NCBI GenBank assembly: GCA_964484195.1
Contig: CAZAER010000001.1
Coordinates: 1,178,001 to 1,242,000 of the forward strand
Length of the DNA: 64,000 nt
Reading direction: 5' to 3'
Origin: JALHOP01 sp964484195
GTDB taxonomy: Bacteria > Myxococcota > XYA12-FULL-58-9 > JALHOP01
Below the pieces are notes generated by a model that ran no database searches, had not been told where the DNA came from, and saw nothing but the letters and a program-made list of their open reading frames with translations. Numbering within the stretch: the first letter of the stretch is position 1; each line of letters starts with the position of its first letter. Positions 18,101-27,680 of the stretch are shown piece after piece. A program made the position numbers and the translations under genes.

Positions 18101-19615
18101 ATGCAGACGGACGACGGCACCATCGAGCGTTACATCGCGGAGCGTCGCCAGCGCGTCGACGCTTTCGTCGCGCGGCACTTCGGCTTCGCGGGTACGCTCG
18201 CGCGTTTCCGTCGTACGTTCGTCAAGGACATCGCCCGCTATCCCATCAACTTCCTGATCTCGCTGCCGTCCCTATTCGTGAAACAGATCGCGGACTGGAT
18301 GGAGATGGCGGGCTGGGAGCATGGGGTGCGTCTGCTCGAGCGGATTCCCTTGCCGCTCAAGACCGCGGCGCAGACAGAGGTCGAGCGCGCGGTCACCGAG
18401 GAGCTCTTGGAGCTGGCTCCCGGAGACTCACGGCTCGACCTGCTCAAGGATCCGTTCAAGACATTTCGCGGGGCGCGCCTTTCGATTCTCGACGCGGCGA
18501 GCAGCGGTCTAACCCTGCTCGCGGCTTTCTTCGTCTTCGGCGATAGCGGCCTCTCCCCGTACGCTATGGGCGACAAGCTCGCGCGTGCACAAGCCAAGCG
18601 CGACGCCGCCTCCGGCTTCGTTCTCGGGAGCGGCATTGGCTCGGCGTTCTACAGCGTGTTCCCCCCGCACCCGACGCCGTTCCAGGTGATCGCAGCGACC
18701 ACGCTCGTCGTCGTAGCCTTGGGGGTGCTCGGCACCTTGACGCACCTCATGAGCGATCCGCTGCAGCAGATGGCCGGGGTCCATCGCCGGCAACTGCTGA
18801 AGCTCATCGGCGGCTTCGAAGACAAGATGCTGCTGCACGCGCGCAAGGGCGGCGTGATCCCCATCGTGCAGGCCACGCCAGCGCCGGCGGTCGTCTCGGT
18901 AGACACACCTCCCCGCGAGCCTTTGCTCCCACGAGTGCTTGCTTGGGCCAAGAAGCGCATCGTGCCGCTCACGTTGATCCTGCTGACGAGCGTTTGCGTC
19001 GCAAACCGGCTGCGTCCCGACCCCTATCGCGAGATCCGCGAGCTCATCGCGGAACGAGCCTATCCGACGGCGGTCGCGCGTCTCGATATCTTGGGACGCC
19101 AGGGCGGTTACCAAAAACAAGCCGAATACTGGTACTGGCGCGGCCGGGCGCTCATTGGTGACCGTTCGTACGAAGCTGGAGCCGAGGCCTACCGGACGGC
19201 CATCCAGAAGGAGCCCGACTACCGCGACGATGACGACGTCATCGACGACCTCGTGACCGCGGTCGCCAAAGGTAACAACGCCAAGGCGAAGAGCCTGCTC
19301 CTTACCGAACATGGCCCGCGCGCCGTCGACAAGCTCGTCGACCAAACGGTGAGCAAGGACAGGATCGACCGTTGGGCGCTTGCCGAGCTTGCAGAGCGAC
19401 TCGGCGCCAAGGACCGTCTCGACTACGAAGACATCGCGGAGATCGATCTCGAGCAGTCCACGAGCTGCGCGGAGAAGAAGCGGACGGTGCAAAAGATCGG
19501 CGAGCACCGCATTGCCGACGTGCTCAGCGAGCTACGCGAGCTCCAAGAAAACCCACAATGGAAGTGCCTCGAGCCCGGTCTCACGAACGTCATCACCCAG
19601 CTCGCGGGTCCCTGA
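18101..19615 (+). CDS. Membrane protein with C-terminal TPR-like region
   Basis: 504 residues. The N-terminal amphipathic helical region (ARYPINFLISLPSLFVKQI) is followed by hydrophobic segments near residues 130-150, 175-220 (VIAATTLVVVALGVLGTLT) and 290-305 (VPLTLILLTSVCVAN). The C-terminal ~190 residues have TPR-like helical pairs (YWYWRGRALIGDRSYEAGAE). I do not recognise the N-terminal family. It lies 10 nt after the DUF885 gene and ends against the convergent small lipoprotein gene. Confidence 0.7.
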   Translation: MQTDDGTIERYIAERRQRVDAFVARHFGFAGTLARFRRTFVKDIARYPINFLISLPSLFVKQIADWMEMAGWEHGVRLLERIPLPLKTAAQTEVERAVTEELLELAPGDSRLDLLKDPFKTFRGARLSILDAASSGLTLLAAFFVFGDSGLSPYAMGDKLARAQAKRDAASGFVLGSGIGSAFYSVFPPHPTPFQVIAATTLVVVALGVLGTLTHLMSDPLQQMAGVHRRQLLKLIGGFEDKMLLHARKGGVIPIVQATPAPAVVSVDTPPREPLLPRVLAWAKKRIVPLTLILLTSVCVANRLRPDPYREIRELIAERAYPTAVARLDILGRQGGYQKQAEYWYWRGRALIGDRSYEAGAEAYRTAIQKEPDYRDDDDVIDDLVTAVAKGNNAKAKSLLLTEHGPRAVDKLVDQTVSKDRIDRWALAELAERLGAKDRLDYEDIAEIDLEQSTSCAEKKRTVQKIGEHRIADVLSELRELQENPQWKCLEPGLTNVITQLAGP

Positions 19616-19996
19616 CTACTCGGCTTTCTTGGCGGCTTCGTCGGCGACGATGGCGTCGAGCTGTCCCAAGATGATCTTCACCCGCTGCTGGAGATACGGC
19701 CCGCCCAGCGCTTCGAGCTGATGCCAATCGGCAGCGAACTTCTGCAGCTCGTCTTTTACCTGCAGCCATTGTTTCGAGGCGCGGCTGTTGCTGTGCGACT
19801 GTGCCTGCGTGTACCCGGCGTCGACCTCGTTGATGAGCTCGAGGATCTCGTCGGCGTGATGGCCATAGGGCTCTTCCGCTTTGGCGAGCACCGCGGCGGC
19901 CTTCTCACGAGCGGCGACGGCCTTCTGGTAGCCGAGGGTCTGTCCCGACGACGCGCAAGCAAACAGCATGAGACAAGCGAGCAGGAGGAGTCTCAC
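19616..19996 (-). CDS. Small helical lipoprotein
   Basis: 126 residues. Signal peptide LLLLACLMLFAC with the lipobox Cys near residue 14, then a mostly helical Lys/Glu/Ala-rich domain. The GTG start at 19996 overlaps the stop of the upstream gene (GTGA), so translation is probably coupled to the outer-membrane candidate. A role as a periplasmic partner of that protein is inference. Confidence 0.75.
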   Translation of the reverse strand: MRLLLLACLMLFACASSGQTLGYQKAVAAREKAAAVLAKAEEPYGHHADEILELINEVDAGYTQAQSHSNSRASKQWLQVKDELQKFAADWHQLEALGGPYLQQRVKIILGQLDAIVADEAAKKAE

Positions 19997-21078
19997 AGGC
20001 GATACTCCACGCCGACACCGACCAGTGGTCCGCCATAGCTGTCAGTGGAGCGGCAGGGATTTCCTTCGCCGCAGTCGGCGACGTCGATGATGCCGTCGAC
20101 ACCACCACCACCGGCGCTGAGATCGACGAACAGGGTGTCGGCCGCCCCGGTGCCGAACGCGCGAAAGCGTACGCCAAGCTCGCCGAAGGCGAAACCCTGC
20201 GCCGCACCGCCGCCGCCGAAGAGCTTGATGGAGTCGGTCAGCGGAAGCTGTAGCCGTGCCACGGTGCCGTTGTAGTCGAACTCGTCGTCGATGACCGCGA
20301 AGCTGTTGCGGATCGTCAGGTTCAGACCGTCGAGCGCGCCGATGCGGGCGAGCTGAGCGATCAACAGCGCCGTGTCCTGGCTCGAAGGAACGCCATCGTT
20401 GCCGTACACCAGCTCGCTGAGCGTGGTGACTCCGAGCCCCAACCCGAGCGCGAAGTAGTCATGGTCGTAGGCAACGAAACCCGTCACACCGACATTACCG
20501 ACGTTGCGATCGTTGGTGACCGCGCCCGCGAGCGGCTCGACCACGAGACCGACTTCGATGGGGCGCTCGAAATGCCAGGACGCGGTGGCATGCGCGATTG
20601 CTCCCGCGCCGATGGTGCCCAACGGCAACAGCGGGCGGACCGTCAACGCGACGGCGCCGAAGCCGCCCTGGCGCGCTGGGAACAGGCGGCTACCCGAACG
20701 CGCGCCGGCCTTGTCCGCTCCAGCGGTCGTTGGCGCTGCGCTACCATGCTCGTCGCGCGCCTCGGGTCGGTGCACGACGAACCGCGGACGCTCGAGCGGA
20801 TATGCCTCGAGACGCGTCACTTCCGCCCAGACCTTGCCGCCGCTGAGGTGCAGTCCGGTCGCGCTCCCCGGGAACGCTTGAAATCCCAAGACGCGTGGTT
20901 CACCACCGCTGAGGTCGATGCCGACTACACCGGACGACGAGCAAGCTGCGTAGGCGGTCTCCTCGACGACGAGCAGTGACTCCTGATCGCATGTCATCTC
21001 CACCTCGACACTGCGACCATCGGGCAGCACGAGCGCGGAACCGACCAGGCTAAACGACACGAGAACGGCGAAAGTCAC
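19993..21078 (-). CDS. Exported protein with predicted outer-membrane beta-barrel
   Basis: 361 residues. The GTG at 21078 opens directly into a signal peptide (TFAVLVSFSLVGSALVL). Residues ~20-110 look like a small beta domain. The second half has amphipathic strands rich in G, F, Y, A and V (VGVTGFVAYDHDYFALGLGL, GGGAAQGFAFGELGVRFR, GPLVGVGVEYRL) as in outer-membrane barrels. The ribosome site is weak, so the exact start is open. It forms a coupled pair with the small lipoprotein downstream. Confidence 0.65.
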   Translation of the reverse strand: MTFAVLVSFSLVGSALVLPDGRSVEVEMTCDQESLLVVEETAYAACSSSGVVGIDLSGGEPRVLGFQAFPGSATGLHLSGGKVWAEVTRLEAYPLERPRFVVHRPEARDEHGSAAPTTAGADKAGARSGSRLFPARQGGFGAVALTVRPLLPLGTIGAGAIAHATASWHFERPIEVGLVVEPLAGAVTNDRNVGNVGVTGFVAYDHDYFALGLGLGVTTLSELVYGNDGVPSSQDTALLIAQLARIGALDGLNLTIRNSFAVIDDEFDYNGTVARLQLPLTDSIKLFGGGGAAQGFAFGELGVRFRAFGTGAADTLFVDLSAGGGGVDGIIDVADCGEGNPCRSTDSYGGPLVGVGVEYRL

Positions 21079-21213
21079 GGGAGCCGTTCGATAGCTCGAA
21101 TGGTCCCCGCACTCCAGACGGGACCACTTTGTCGGGACGAACCGCCTGAGCCCGCCGAAAAGTATCAGCCCCTCCTCGGGGCATCGTTTCACCCTCCTCA
21201 CCGAGAGAGCGCC

Positions 21214-21723
21214 GTGTCCTCCACTTCCCCCGTGGCCCCTGCCCGCCAAGGTGCCCCCGTCGAATCCGTTGCCTCACCCAGCCAACCCGTGCCGTTTTCC
21301 CAGGTTCAGGCAGCCCTGAACGGCATCATCGGCCGTTGGAGCGCCCGCCGTGGCCGGCCGCCTCACCTCGAAGTGCATTTCGGAAAGCTCCGCTGGGGCA
21401 GCGAAGAGGAGCTCCTCAACTCGAAAGCATTCGGTTACCCGTTGGTCGCGCCGGAGCTTCGCGGCAATGGTCGAGCCGACGAGACGAATCTCATCCGCGT
21501 GCTGACGGGTACCCACCCCGATGGGATGCCGCGCATGCCCCTCGGCGGCCCCTACGCGACGGACCAAGAGATCGCGACCATCCGCAACTGGATCAACGGC
21601 CTGCCTCCAGAGAAAGCCGCCGCGATGCCCGACTTCGATGCAGCGCGCATGGCGAGCTGGCTGCGACCCGCCGTGGCGGCACACGCGGTGCTGCCGCCAC
21701 CCGCGAGTCGACGTCGAGCTTAA
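21214..21723 (+). CDS. Cytochrome-c-like domain protein lacking a haem motif
   Basis: 169 residues from the GTG at 21214, preceded by GAGAG. The segment GMPRMPLGG, then TDQEIATIRNWINGL, matches the distal part of the planctomycete/myxobacterial c-type cytochrome domain, where MPP.GP.....EI..I..WI.. is typical. However, there is no Cys in the protein, so no CxxCH and no covalent haem. There is no signal peptide either. It may be a cytoplasmic derivative of that fold, or the likeness may be coincidental. Confidence 0.55.
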   Translation: MSSTSPVAPARQGAPVESVASPSQPVPFSQVQAALNGIIGRWSARRGRPPHLEVHFGKLRWGSEEELLNSKAFGYPLVAPELRGNGRADETNLIRVLTGTHPDGMPRMPLGGPYATDQEIATIRNWINGLPPEKAAAMPDFDAARMASWLRPAVAAHAVLPPPASRRRA

Positions 21724-22748
21724 GCGTTTCCGATCGTTGGCATCGTGGCCAAGGCGCGCAGCTCTGCAATGCGGCCGGCGGTCTCTTGCACCATGGCGTC
21801 GTGCGCCGCGAAAACTTGGCGCGCGGTTTCCCGCTCCGCGTCGGTGAGGAAAGCGCCCGCGGCATCGATGGCCGTGGGACTCGACGGCTGGAAGCTCGTC
21901 ATGGCGCGTTCAGCCGATTGGAAATTGCACGTAGCGGCGGTGTCGAGGATGTCCTGTCGCGTCTGGGCATCCCAATTGCGGTAGGTGCCGATGGTCTCAC
22001 GCACCCACACCGCGTCGAAACGCGCTGACTGTTCGGGGCTCAAGTGCTTTCGGGTGCGGTTGAGCACCGTGAATGCCGCTGTCGGATGCCCCTCGCGCTC
22101 GGAGTTCGCAATGGCGGTCTCGGCCTTGGCCTGAAAGGCCTCGACGCCCTGTGCGTGCAAGGCATCGAGCTGCTCCAATTTCTTGGTCATGATGGCGCGC
22201 ATGCGCGCGTCCGACTCCACCGGAATCATCGCAGCCCGGGCGAAGACGAGGTGATCCAGGGCGTCCGCGATCTTGACCGTGGTGGTGGCGTTCGCGATCA
22301 TGTCCGCCGCAGCGGTCATGAGCGATGCGGCGGCGTTGCCGCTGCCGATTCGGCTGAACGGGTTCGTCACTTGCTCGATCATCCACTCCTCGAGCCGATG
22401 GCGAACATTCGAGCGTACATGGTCAGCGTCCTTGCCATCCGCGACCTCGATGTCCTTGCATGCGGCGAGCACTCTGGGCACGTCGATTGGGCCGTTGGCG
22501 AGTCGCCGGAGGACGGCTAGGCGACCGCCGTCCGCATCACTCCAGAGCGCTATGGCGAGTGCGCGCTCTCGGATCGTCGGCTCGGCGTTCTTGGCGCGCA
22601 TGCGCTCGACCTGATCGCGGACCTGCTCACGCCGTGCGTTGGAGCTGGGAATCTGGGTCGCGCCCTGAGCCTCGGAGCGCTGCTGGGCCTGGTTGAGCGC
22701 GAATTGGTGTTTGGCAAACTGCGGATCAGAGTTGAAGCGTACGGCCAT
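21720..22748 (-). CDS. Hypothetical all-helical protein
   Basis: 342 residues, no signal peptide, predicted almost wholly alpha-helical and Ala-rich (RERALAIALWSD, ADMIANATTTVKIADALDHL). The start at 22748 is supported by GGGGG 7 nt upstream, better than the frame start at 22763. No family recognised. It overlaps the preceding convergent gene by 4 nt and faces the long coiled-coil gene across a 186-nt divergent gap. Confidence 0.65.
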   Translation of the reverse strand: MAVRFNSDPQFAKHQFALNQAQQRSEAQGATQIPSSNARREQVRDQVERMRAKNAEPTIRERALAIALWSDADGGRLAVLRRLANGPIDVPRVLAACKDIEVADGKDADHVRSNVRHRLEEWMIEQVTNPFSRIGSGNAAASLMTAAADMIANATTTVKIADALDHLVFARAAMIPVESDARMRAIMTKKLEQLDALHAQGVEAFQAKAETAIANSEREGHPTAAFTVLNRTRKHLSPEQSARFDAVWVRETIGTYRNWDAQTRQDILDTAATCNFQSAERAMTSFQPSSPTAIDAAGAFLTDAERETARQVFAAHDAMVQETAGRIAELRALATMPTIGNA

Positions 22749-22934
22749 GTGATGGCCCCCCAATAGTATCGTTCGACTGGTTTATCGGCGCCCAGCTGAC
22801 GAAGTTGCGCCATGGCGCGAAAGACCGATCGCGAGAGCGTTGCGTGGCCACGAGCGTCGGCTGAAAGTGACCATCTTTTGGTCGCTTCCAGGTCCTAGGC
22901 GTGCCATCCTGAGCTTCGCTCCGCGGACACATGG

Positions 22935-25900
22935 ATGTCGACGACGGCTTCCCAGACGACCAAAACAGGCAAGTCCAGCGCCAACGCGTCGGAGAGCGGC
23001 GAAGAACCAGCCAAAGGCCGGGGAGCAGCTAGCAAGCCAGCCTTCATGGGGCGGCCGCGTGTCGACGCGAGCGGCGACGATAAGCGCCGGCACCCGCGCC
23101 TGCGCGCCACGCGACGCGTGAACTACACGGCCGGCGGCAAGCCACGCTGGGCCTTCACCAAAGACCTGGGCCCCCATGGGCTCTTTCTCCGCGCCAGCGA
23201 GGCCTTCAAAAAAGGCGACGTCCTCGACCTGACCATCGAGGTCCAGGGCAAAGAACCCCTCCCCGTCCGCGGCACCATCGTCCGCGTCGAAACGCAGGCC
23301 TCCGACAAAGGCTACGGCATCGAGTTCGACCCGAGTGACGTCGAGCGCCGTGCCGCGATTGCCTCGCTCGTCCTCAACGAGCTCGAGACCCGCGTCAACT
23401 CGAACCTCAAGGTGCGCGCCACCAACGTGCGAGCCTTGGAAGAGCTCGCCGACATCGCCGTGAGCCGCGGCAAGCCTGCCGCCGCCATCGACTGCTATCA
23501 ACGTATTCTCAAAGTCGATCCCGAGCATCGGATGGCGCACGGGCGCATCGCCGAGCATCTGGTCGATCAAGCGCGCGCTCGGAACGACTCGACGACGTAC
23601 GAAGAAGCCATCGAGCACCTCGAGCGCTCCGGGCTCGCCGAAGCCAGCGAGCCCTGGCAGAAATTCCTCGTCGAGTGCAAACGCGCCATCGAGGACATCG
23701 CGCGCGAAGAAGCCGAGGAGCGCGAGCGCCAGCAGAAAGCAGCGGAAGCCGAGCGCCGCGAGCTGGTCAAGCGTGCCAAAGACGCCGAAGAGACGCTGCG
23801 CGAAGCGCTCGCCGCCGTCGATGCCGAGAAGAAGAAGGTCGAGCAACGCGCCAAGAAGCTGTCCGCCGCGGAAGACGCCGTCGCCCAGCGCGAGCAAGCG
23901 CTCGAGGACAGCCATCGCGCCCTCGAAGAGCGCAGCGAGCAAGAACGCGCCGAGCTCAAGCGGCTCACCGACGCCCATGAGGCCGCAGCCGAGGAAGAAA
24001 AGAAGGCGATCGCCAATGCGCGACGCAAGCAGAAGAAGGAGCAAGCCGACGCCGAGGCTGCTCTCGCCGAGCGCGAAGCAGCCGCCCGCCGCGCCCAGGC
24101 GTCCGCAGAGACCAGCCTCGAGAAAGTCAGCGAGCAGCGGACCAAGCTCGAAGTCGACCAGGCCAAGCACAAGGAGCTGGTAGCGGCGCAGCAGGCCAAA
24201 CACCGCAAGGCAGAAGAAGAGCTCGAAGAGACCCGAGAGAAGCTCGAGCGCGAGCACACCGCCAAGATGAACGCGGCGCAGACATCGCTCGAGGCCAACA
24301 GGAAGCGCGAGAAAGAGCTCATCGCCGAGAAGAAGCGGATCGACGACGAGATCGTCGCCGAGAAGAAATCCGCGGCAGCGGCCGCCCATGCCGCCGAAGC
24401 GGCGCGCGCAAAGCTCGTCGCCGAGCACACGGAGCGCGAGGCCGAGCTCAACAAGACGCTGAAGGCGACGCAGAAGCGTCTCGAGAGCGAGCGCAAGGAG
24501 CTCGAGACCGCCCTGCAGGCCATGCGCGCCGAGGCCGACGGGCTGGCGAGCGCTGCCCAAGCGAAGGTCGAGCATCTCCAGGGTCAGCTCGAAGCCGAAC
24601 GTGAGCGGGCAAGAGCCTTGGTCGCGACCCATAAGGCGCAGGTCGCCGAGCTCGAGCAGATCGGCGCCGAACGGCTCGCCGAGCTCGACGCCCGCGAGCT
24701 CGAGCTCGAGAAGGTCGCCGCCTTCATCGAACAACGTGAAGAGGATTTGCTCGCGACCGGCACCGAGATGAAAGAGCGCGCACAGGCGCTCGAAAAGAGC
24801 CATACCGAGCGCACCAAGGAGCTCGAGAAGAGCCATAGCGACCGCGCCAAGAAGCTCGAGAAGACCATCGAGGAGCGCGAGGCCGCGGTGAGAGCGAGCT
24901 CCGCCGCCGTCGAGCAGCGCGCCGAGAAGCTCGAGCAAGAGCGCCAAGAGCGTCTCGCCAAGTCACGTGAGCGCTGGGCAGCGGCGAAAAAAGAGCAAGA
25001 ACGCGTCGAGGAGCTGCAACAGCAGCGCGAACAAGAATTCAAGAAGCGCGAGACCGAGCTCGCCAAGGCCAGGCAAGACCTCGCCGCTCAGCAGAGCAAG
25101 CTGGAGGCGCGCGAAACCGCCATCGCGGACAGCGAAAAAGAGCTGCGCAAGAACCGCAAGGAGCTCGAGAGCCAGCAGCAAGCCCAACTGCTCGAGCTCA
25201 CCGACAAGCGCAAGCAGTTCGACGCCGAGGTCAAGGCACGCGAGCAGCAGCTCGAGGCCGACACGCAACGGCTCAGCGAAGCCGCGGCAGCGCAGGAGCG
25301 CGAGTACCAAGAGAAACACGCCGCGATGGAGCTGAAGCGCAAGGCGGCTCAGGAAGCCACCAAGCGCATCGAACAGGAACGCAAAGCGACGGAAGCCGAT
25401 CTGCAGCGTCGCGAGGCCGAGCTCCGGAGCGTGCTCGACGCTGGACGCAAGGAGCTCGAGGAGCAGGAAGCCAAGAGCAACGCCGAGCTCGCCGCCAAAG
25501 AGAGCGAGATCCGCCGCGCCGAGGAAGAGGCGGCACGCGCCCTCGACGAGCGCCGTCGCGAGCTCGAAGCACAACAAGACGAGCTCTCGCGCGCCGAGGG
25601 AACCATCGCGCAGCGCCGCAAAGAGGTCGAAGACGAGCTGCAGCGTGAGCGCAGCACCATCGAAGCCCAGCTCTCGGCGCAAGAGACCGAGCTGCAGGAC
25701 CGGGTGCGCAAGCTCCGTGAGAGCGAAGAGCAGCAGTCCGCGGAGTCCAAGTCGCGCGAGACCCAGCTCGCCAAGCGCGACAAGGCCCTGCGCGACGAGC
25801 ACGACCGCAAGAACGCCGAGCTGCAGCGCGAGTTCAGTGCCCGCCACGCCGCCAACGAAGAAGAGCGCAAAGCCTGGCAGGCCGACCAGAAGGCGCGCGA

Positions 25901-27671
25901 AGCGCAGCTCCAACGCGAGTTCGAGAAGGCGCAGTACGAGCTGCTTGCGGGCTTCCGTCAGCGCGAAGCCGAGCTCGCCGAAGAGCAGGCCAAGGTTCGT
26001 ACCGAGCTCGCCGCCGCGCAACGCCGCTTGGCGGACGACACGCAGGCCAAACAGCGCGAGATGGCGCAGCGCGAAGAGGAAGTGCGCGAAGCGCTGGAGC
26101 GCGAGCACCGCCGCCTCGACGAGCTCCGCGACACCATCCAGGAAGGCGAGCAACGCCTCCAAGAGCGCGAGGCCAGCATCGAGCAGCGCGAGCGTATCCT
26201 GCGCGAAGAGCTCGACCGCATGCGTGCCGACTTCGAAGACGAAGCGCGCAGCAAAGAAGAGGCTCTGCAGGATCAGCGCAAGGAGCTCGATCGCGAAGCC
26301 GAGGAGCGACGCGCCGAGTACCGCCGCCTCGAGGAGCGAGCTCAAGCACGCCTCGCCGATGCGGAGGCCGCCGCCAAGAAGCTCGACGAGGAGCAGGCGC
26401 GCCGCGAAGAAGAGCACGAGCGCGAGCGTGAGGCTCTGCGCCGCGAGATCGAGGCGGCGCACGAGAAGCTCGAGGCCGAGCAGCGAACGCGCGAGGCCGA
26501 GTTCGCGAACCGCGAGGCCGAGCTCACCGCGCAATTCGAGGACCGCAAGGCCCGCATCGCCAACGAAGAACAGCGCCTGCGCGATGAGCACGAGCGCTTG
26601 CTCGACGGCGAACGCGAGCTCGAGGCCAAACGCCAAGACGTGGCCCGTGAGCTCGACGAGAAGCGCACCCAGATGCTGGCCGAGCTACGCGAGCGCGAAG
26701 AAGCTGCGGCGCGCCAACAAGAAGCGATTGCCGCACGCGAGCGTGAGCTCGTCGAACAAGCCAAGCGTCGCGAGGCCGAGCGGGAAGCCGAGCGCGAGGC
26801 GGCGCGGGTCGTCGACGTCGAGCCCACACAGGTCGCCATCGTCGCGCCGACCCAGCTCGCCATCGCGGACGCTGCTACTCTCGAGTACGTCCGCAAGCAT
26901 TGGCCAAAACACGCGGATGTCCTCCTGCCCGACACCGCGGCGCATCCCACCGGTATGCCGCGTATCGCGTTGTGGGCGGGCTCGCGCAAGAGCCTCGCGG
27001 TCAATCCGCTCGGCAATGGGGCGCGTTACATCATCGGCAACGCCGAGAACCCGAACCCATCGGTCATGACGACGATGCTCAAGGTCCTCTCGGGAAGCTC
27101 GCTGAGCGTCCACGACTTCTTGCTACACGGCGCCCGCCATAGCGTTCACGCCGCCACGAGCTCGGCGCAGAAAGCCGAGTTCATCGGTCTCCTCGACGAC
27201 TTCTGCGCCGGCGCAGGCGTCAGGGAGCACATCATCGACGAGCTCGCCGAGATCTTCGACGAGCTCTACACCAACGCTCTCTATCACGCGCCGATCGAGG
27301 GCGGGGTACGCCCCAACAGCGACAAAGACCGCTCGGTCGACGTCTCGTCGCGGCGAGCCGTGACCATGACCTTCGGCGCCGACCCGACCATGGTGGTGCT
27401 CTCGGTGCGCGACGAATACGGCTCGCTTGCCGCTGACCGCGTCGTCGAGTCCATCGGCCGCTCGTTCGGCGGCGAAGGCCCCCAGCTCTCGGAGAGCGGC
27501 GGCGGCGCCGGCGTCGGCATGTTCATGATGCTGCAGAAGGCAAGCTACGTGGCGCTCAACATCGCCAAGGGCCGCTCGACGGAGGTCATCGTCGCACGCG
27601 ACCTCACCCAGTCTCGCAAGGACTTCACGCGCTCGGCGCCGTCTTTCGTGGTCCACGAGCGCACCACTTGA
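22935..27671 (+). CDS. PilZ / TPR / giant coiled-coil / GHKL-ATPase signalling protein
   Basis: 1578 residues. Residues ~52-137 are a PilZ domain: RRHPR supplies RxxxR, but the second motif reads DLGPHG instead of D/NxSxxG. One TPR-like pair follows (GKPAAAIDCYQRILKVDP). From ~250 to ~1290 the chain is an uninterrupted Glu/Arg/Ala/Gln-rich coiled coil, about 150 nm if one straight helix. Residues ~1375-1562 are an RsbW-like histidine-kinase-type ATPase: ELYTNALYHAP (N box), SVRDEYGSL (variant G1) and GGGAGVGMFMM (G2). There is no dimerisation/phosphoacceptor domain and no membrane segment. Start at 22935 (the ATG at 22931 is out of frame). It ends 9 nt from a convergent STAS gene, hinting at partner switching. 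Confidence 0.85.
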   Translation: MSTTASQTTKTGKSSANASESGEEPAKGRGAASKPAFMGRPRVDASGDDKRRHPRLRATRRVNYTAGGKPRWAFTKDLGPHGLFLRASEAFKKGDVLDLTIEVQGKEPLPVRGTIVRVETQASDKGYGIEFDPSDVERRAAIASLVLNELETRVNSNLKVRATNVRALEELADIAVSRGKPAAAIDCYQRILKVDPEHRMAHGRIAEHLVDQARARNDSTTYEEAIEHLERSGLAEASEPWQKFLVECKRAIEDIAREEAEERERQQKAAEAERRELVKRAKDAEETLREALAAVDAEKKKVEQRAKKLSAAEDAVAQREQALEDSHRALEERSEQERAELKRLTDAHEAAAEEEKKAIANARRKQKKEQADAEAALAEREAAARRAQASAETSLEKVSEQRTKLEVDQAKHKELVAAQQAKHRKAEEELEETREKLEREHTAKMNAAQTSLEANRKREKELIAEKKRIDDEIVAEKKSAAAAAHAAEAARAKLVAEHTEREAELNKTLKATQKRLESERKELETALQAMRAEADGLASAAQAKVEHLQGQLEAERERARALVATHKAQVAELEQIGAERLAELDARELELEKVAAFIEQREEDLLATGTEMKERAQALEKSHTERTKELEKSHSDRAKKLEKTIEEREAAVRASSAAVEQRAEKLEQERQERLAKSRERWAAAKKEQERVEELQQQREQEFKKRETELAKARQDLAAQQSKLEARETAIADSEKELRKNRKELESQQQAQLLELTDKRKQFDAEVKAREQQLEADTQRLSEAAAAQEREYQEKHAAMELKRKAAQEATKRIEQERKATEADLQRREAELRSVLDAGRKELEEQEAKSNAELAAKESEIRRAEEEAARALDERRRELEAQQDELSRAEGTIAQRRKEVEDELQRERSTIEAQLSAQETELQDRVRKLRESEEQQSAESKSRETQLAKRDKALRDEHDRKNAELQREFSARHAANEEERKAWQADQKAREAQLQREFEKAQYELLAGFRQREAELAEEQAKVRTELAAAQRRLADDTQAKQREMAQREEEVREALEREHRRLDELRDTIQEGEQRLQEREASIEQRERILREELDRMRADFEDEARSKEEALQDQRKELDREAEERRAEYRRLEERAQARLADAEAAAKKLDEEQARREEEHEREREALRREIEAAHEKLEAEQRTREAEFANREAELTAQFEDRKARIANEEQRLRDEHERLLDGERELEAKRQDVARELDEKRTQMLAELREREEAAARQQEAIAARERELVEQAKRREAEREAEREAARVVDVEPTQVAIVAPTQLAIADAATLEYVRKHWPKHADVLLPDTAAHPTGMPRIALWAGSRKSLAVNPLGNGARYIIGNAENPNPSVMTTMLKVLSGSSLSVHDFLLHGARHSVHAATSSAQKAEFIGLLDDFCAGAGVREHIIDELAEIFDELYTNALYHAPIEGGVRPNSDKDRSVDVSSRRAVTMTFGADPTMVVLSVRDEYGSLAADRVVESIGRSFGGEGPQLSESGGGAGVGMFMMLQKASYVALNIAKGRSTEVIVARDLTQSRKDFTRSAPSFVVHERTT

Positions 27672-27680
27672 CGGTGGTGG

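Noticed and set aside
21100..21213. Longer start for the cytochrome-like gene
   Set aside because: The added 38 residues are Pro/Arg/His-rich and lie in the divergent promoter region; the GTG at 21214 has a better site.
22782..24947. 721-codon open frame on the minus strand
   Set aside because: Antisense shadow of the coiled-coil gene; Leu/Gly/Ala-rich composition follows from the Glu/Lys/Arg codons on the other strand.
24963..26636. 557-codon minus-strand frame in the coiled-coil gene
   Set aside because: Same antisense effect; no motif, no ribosome site.
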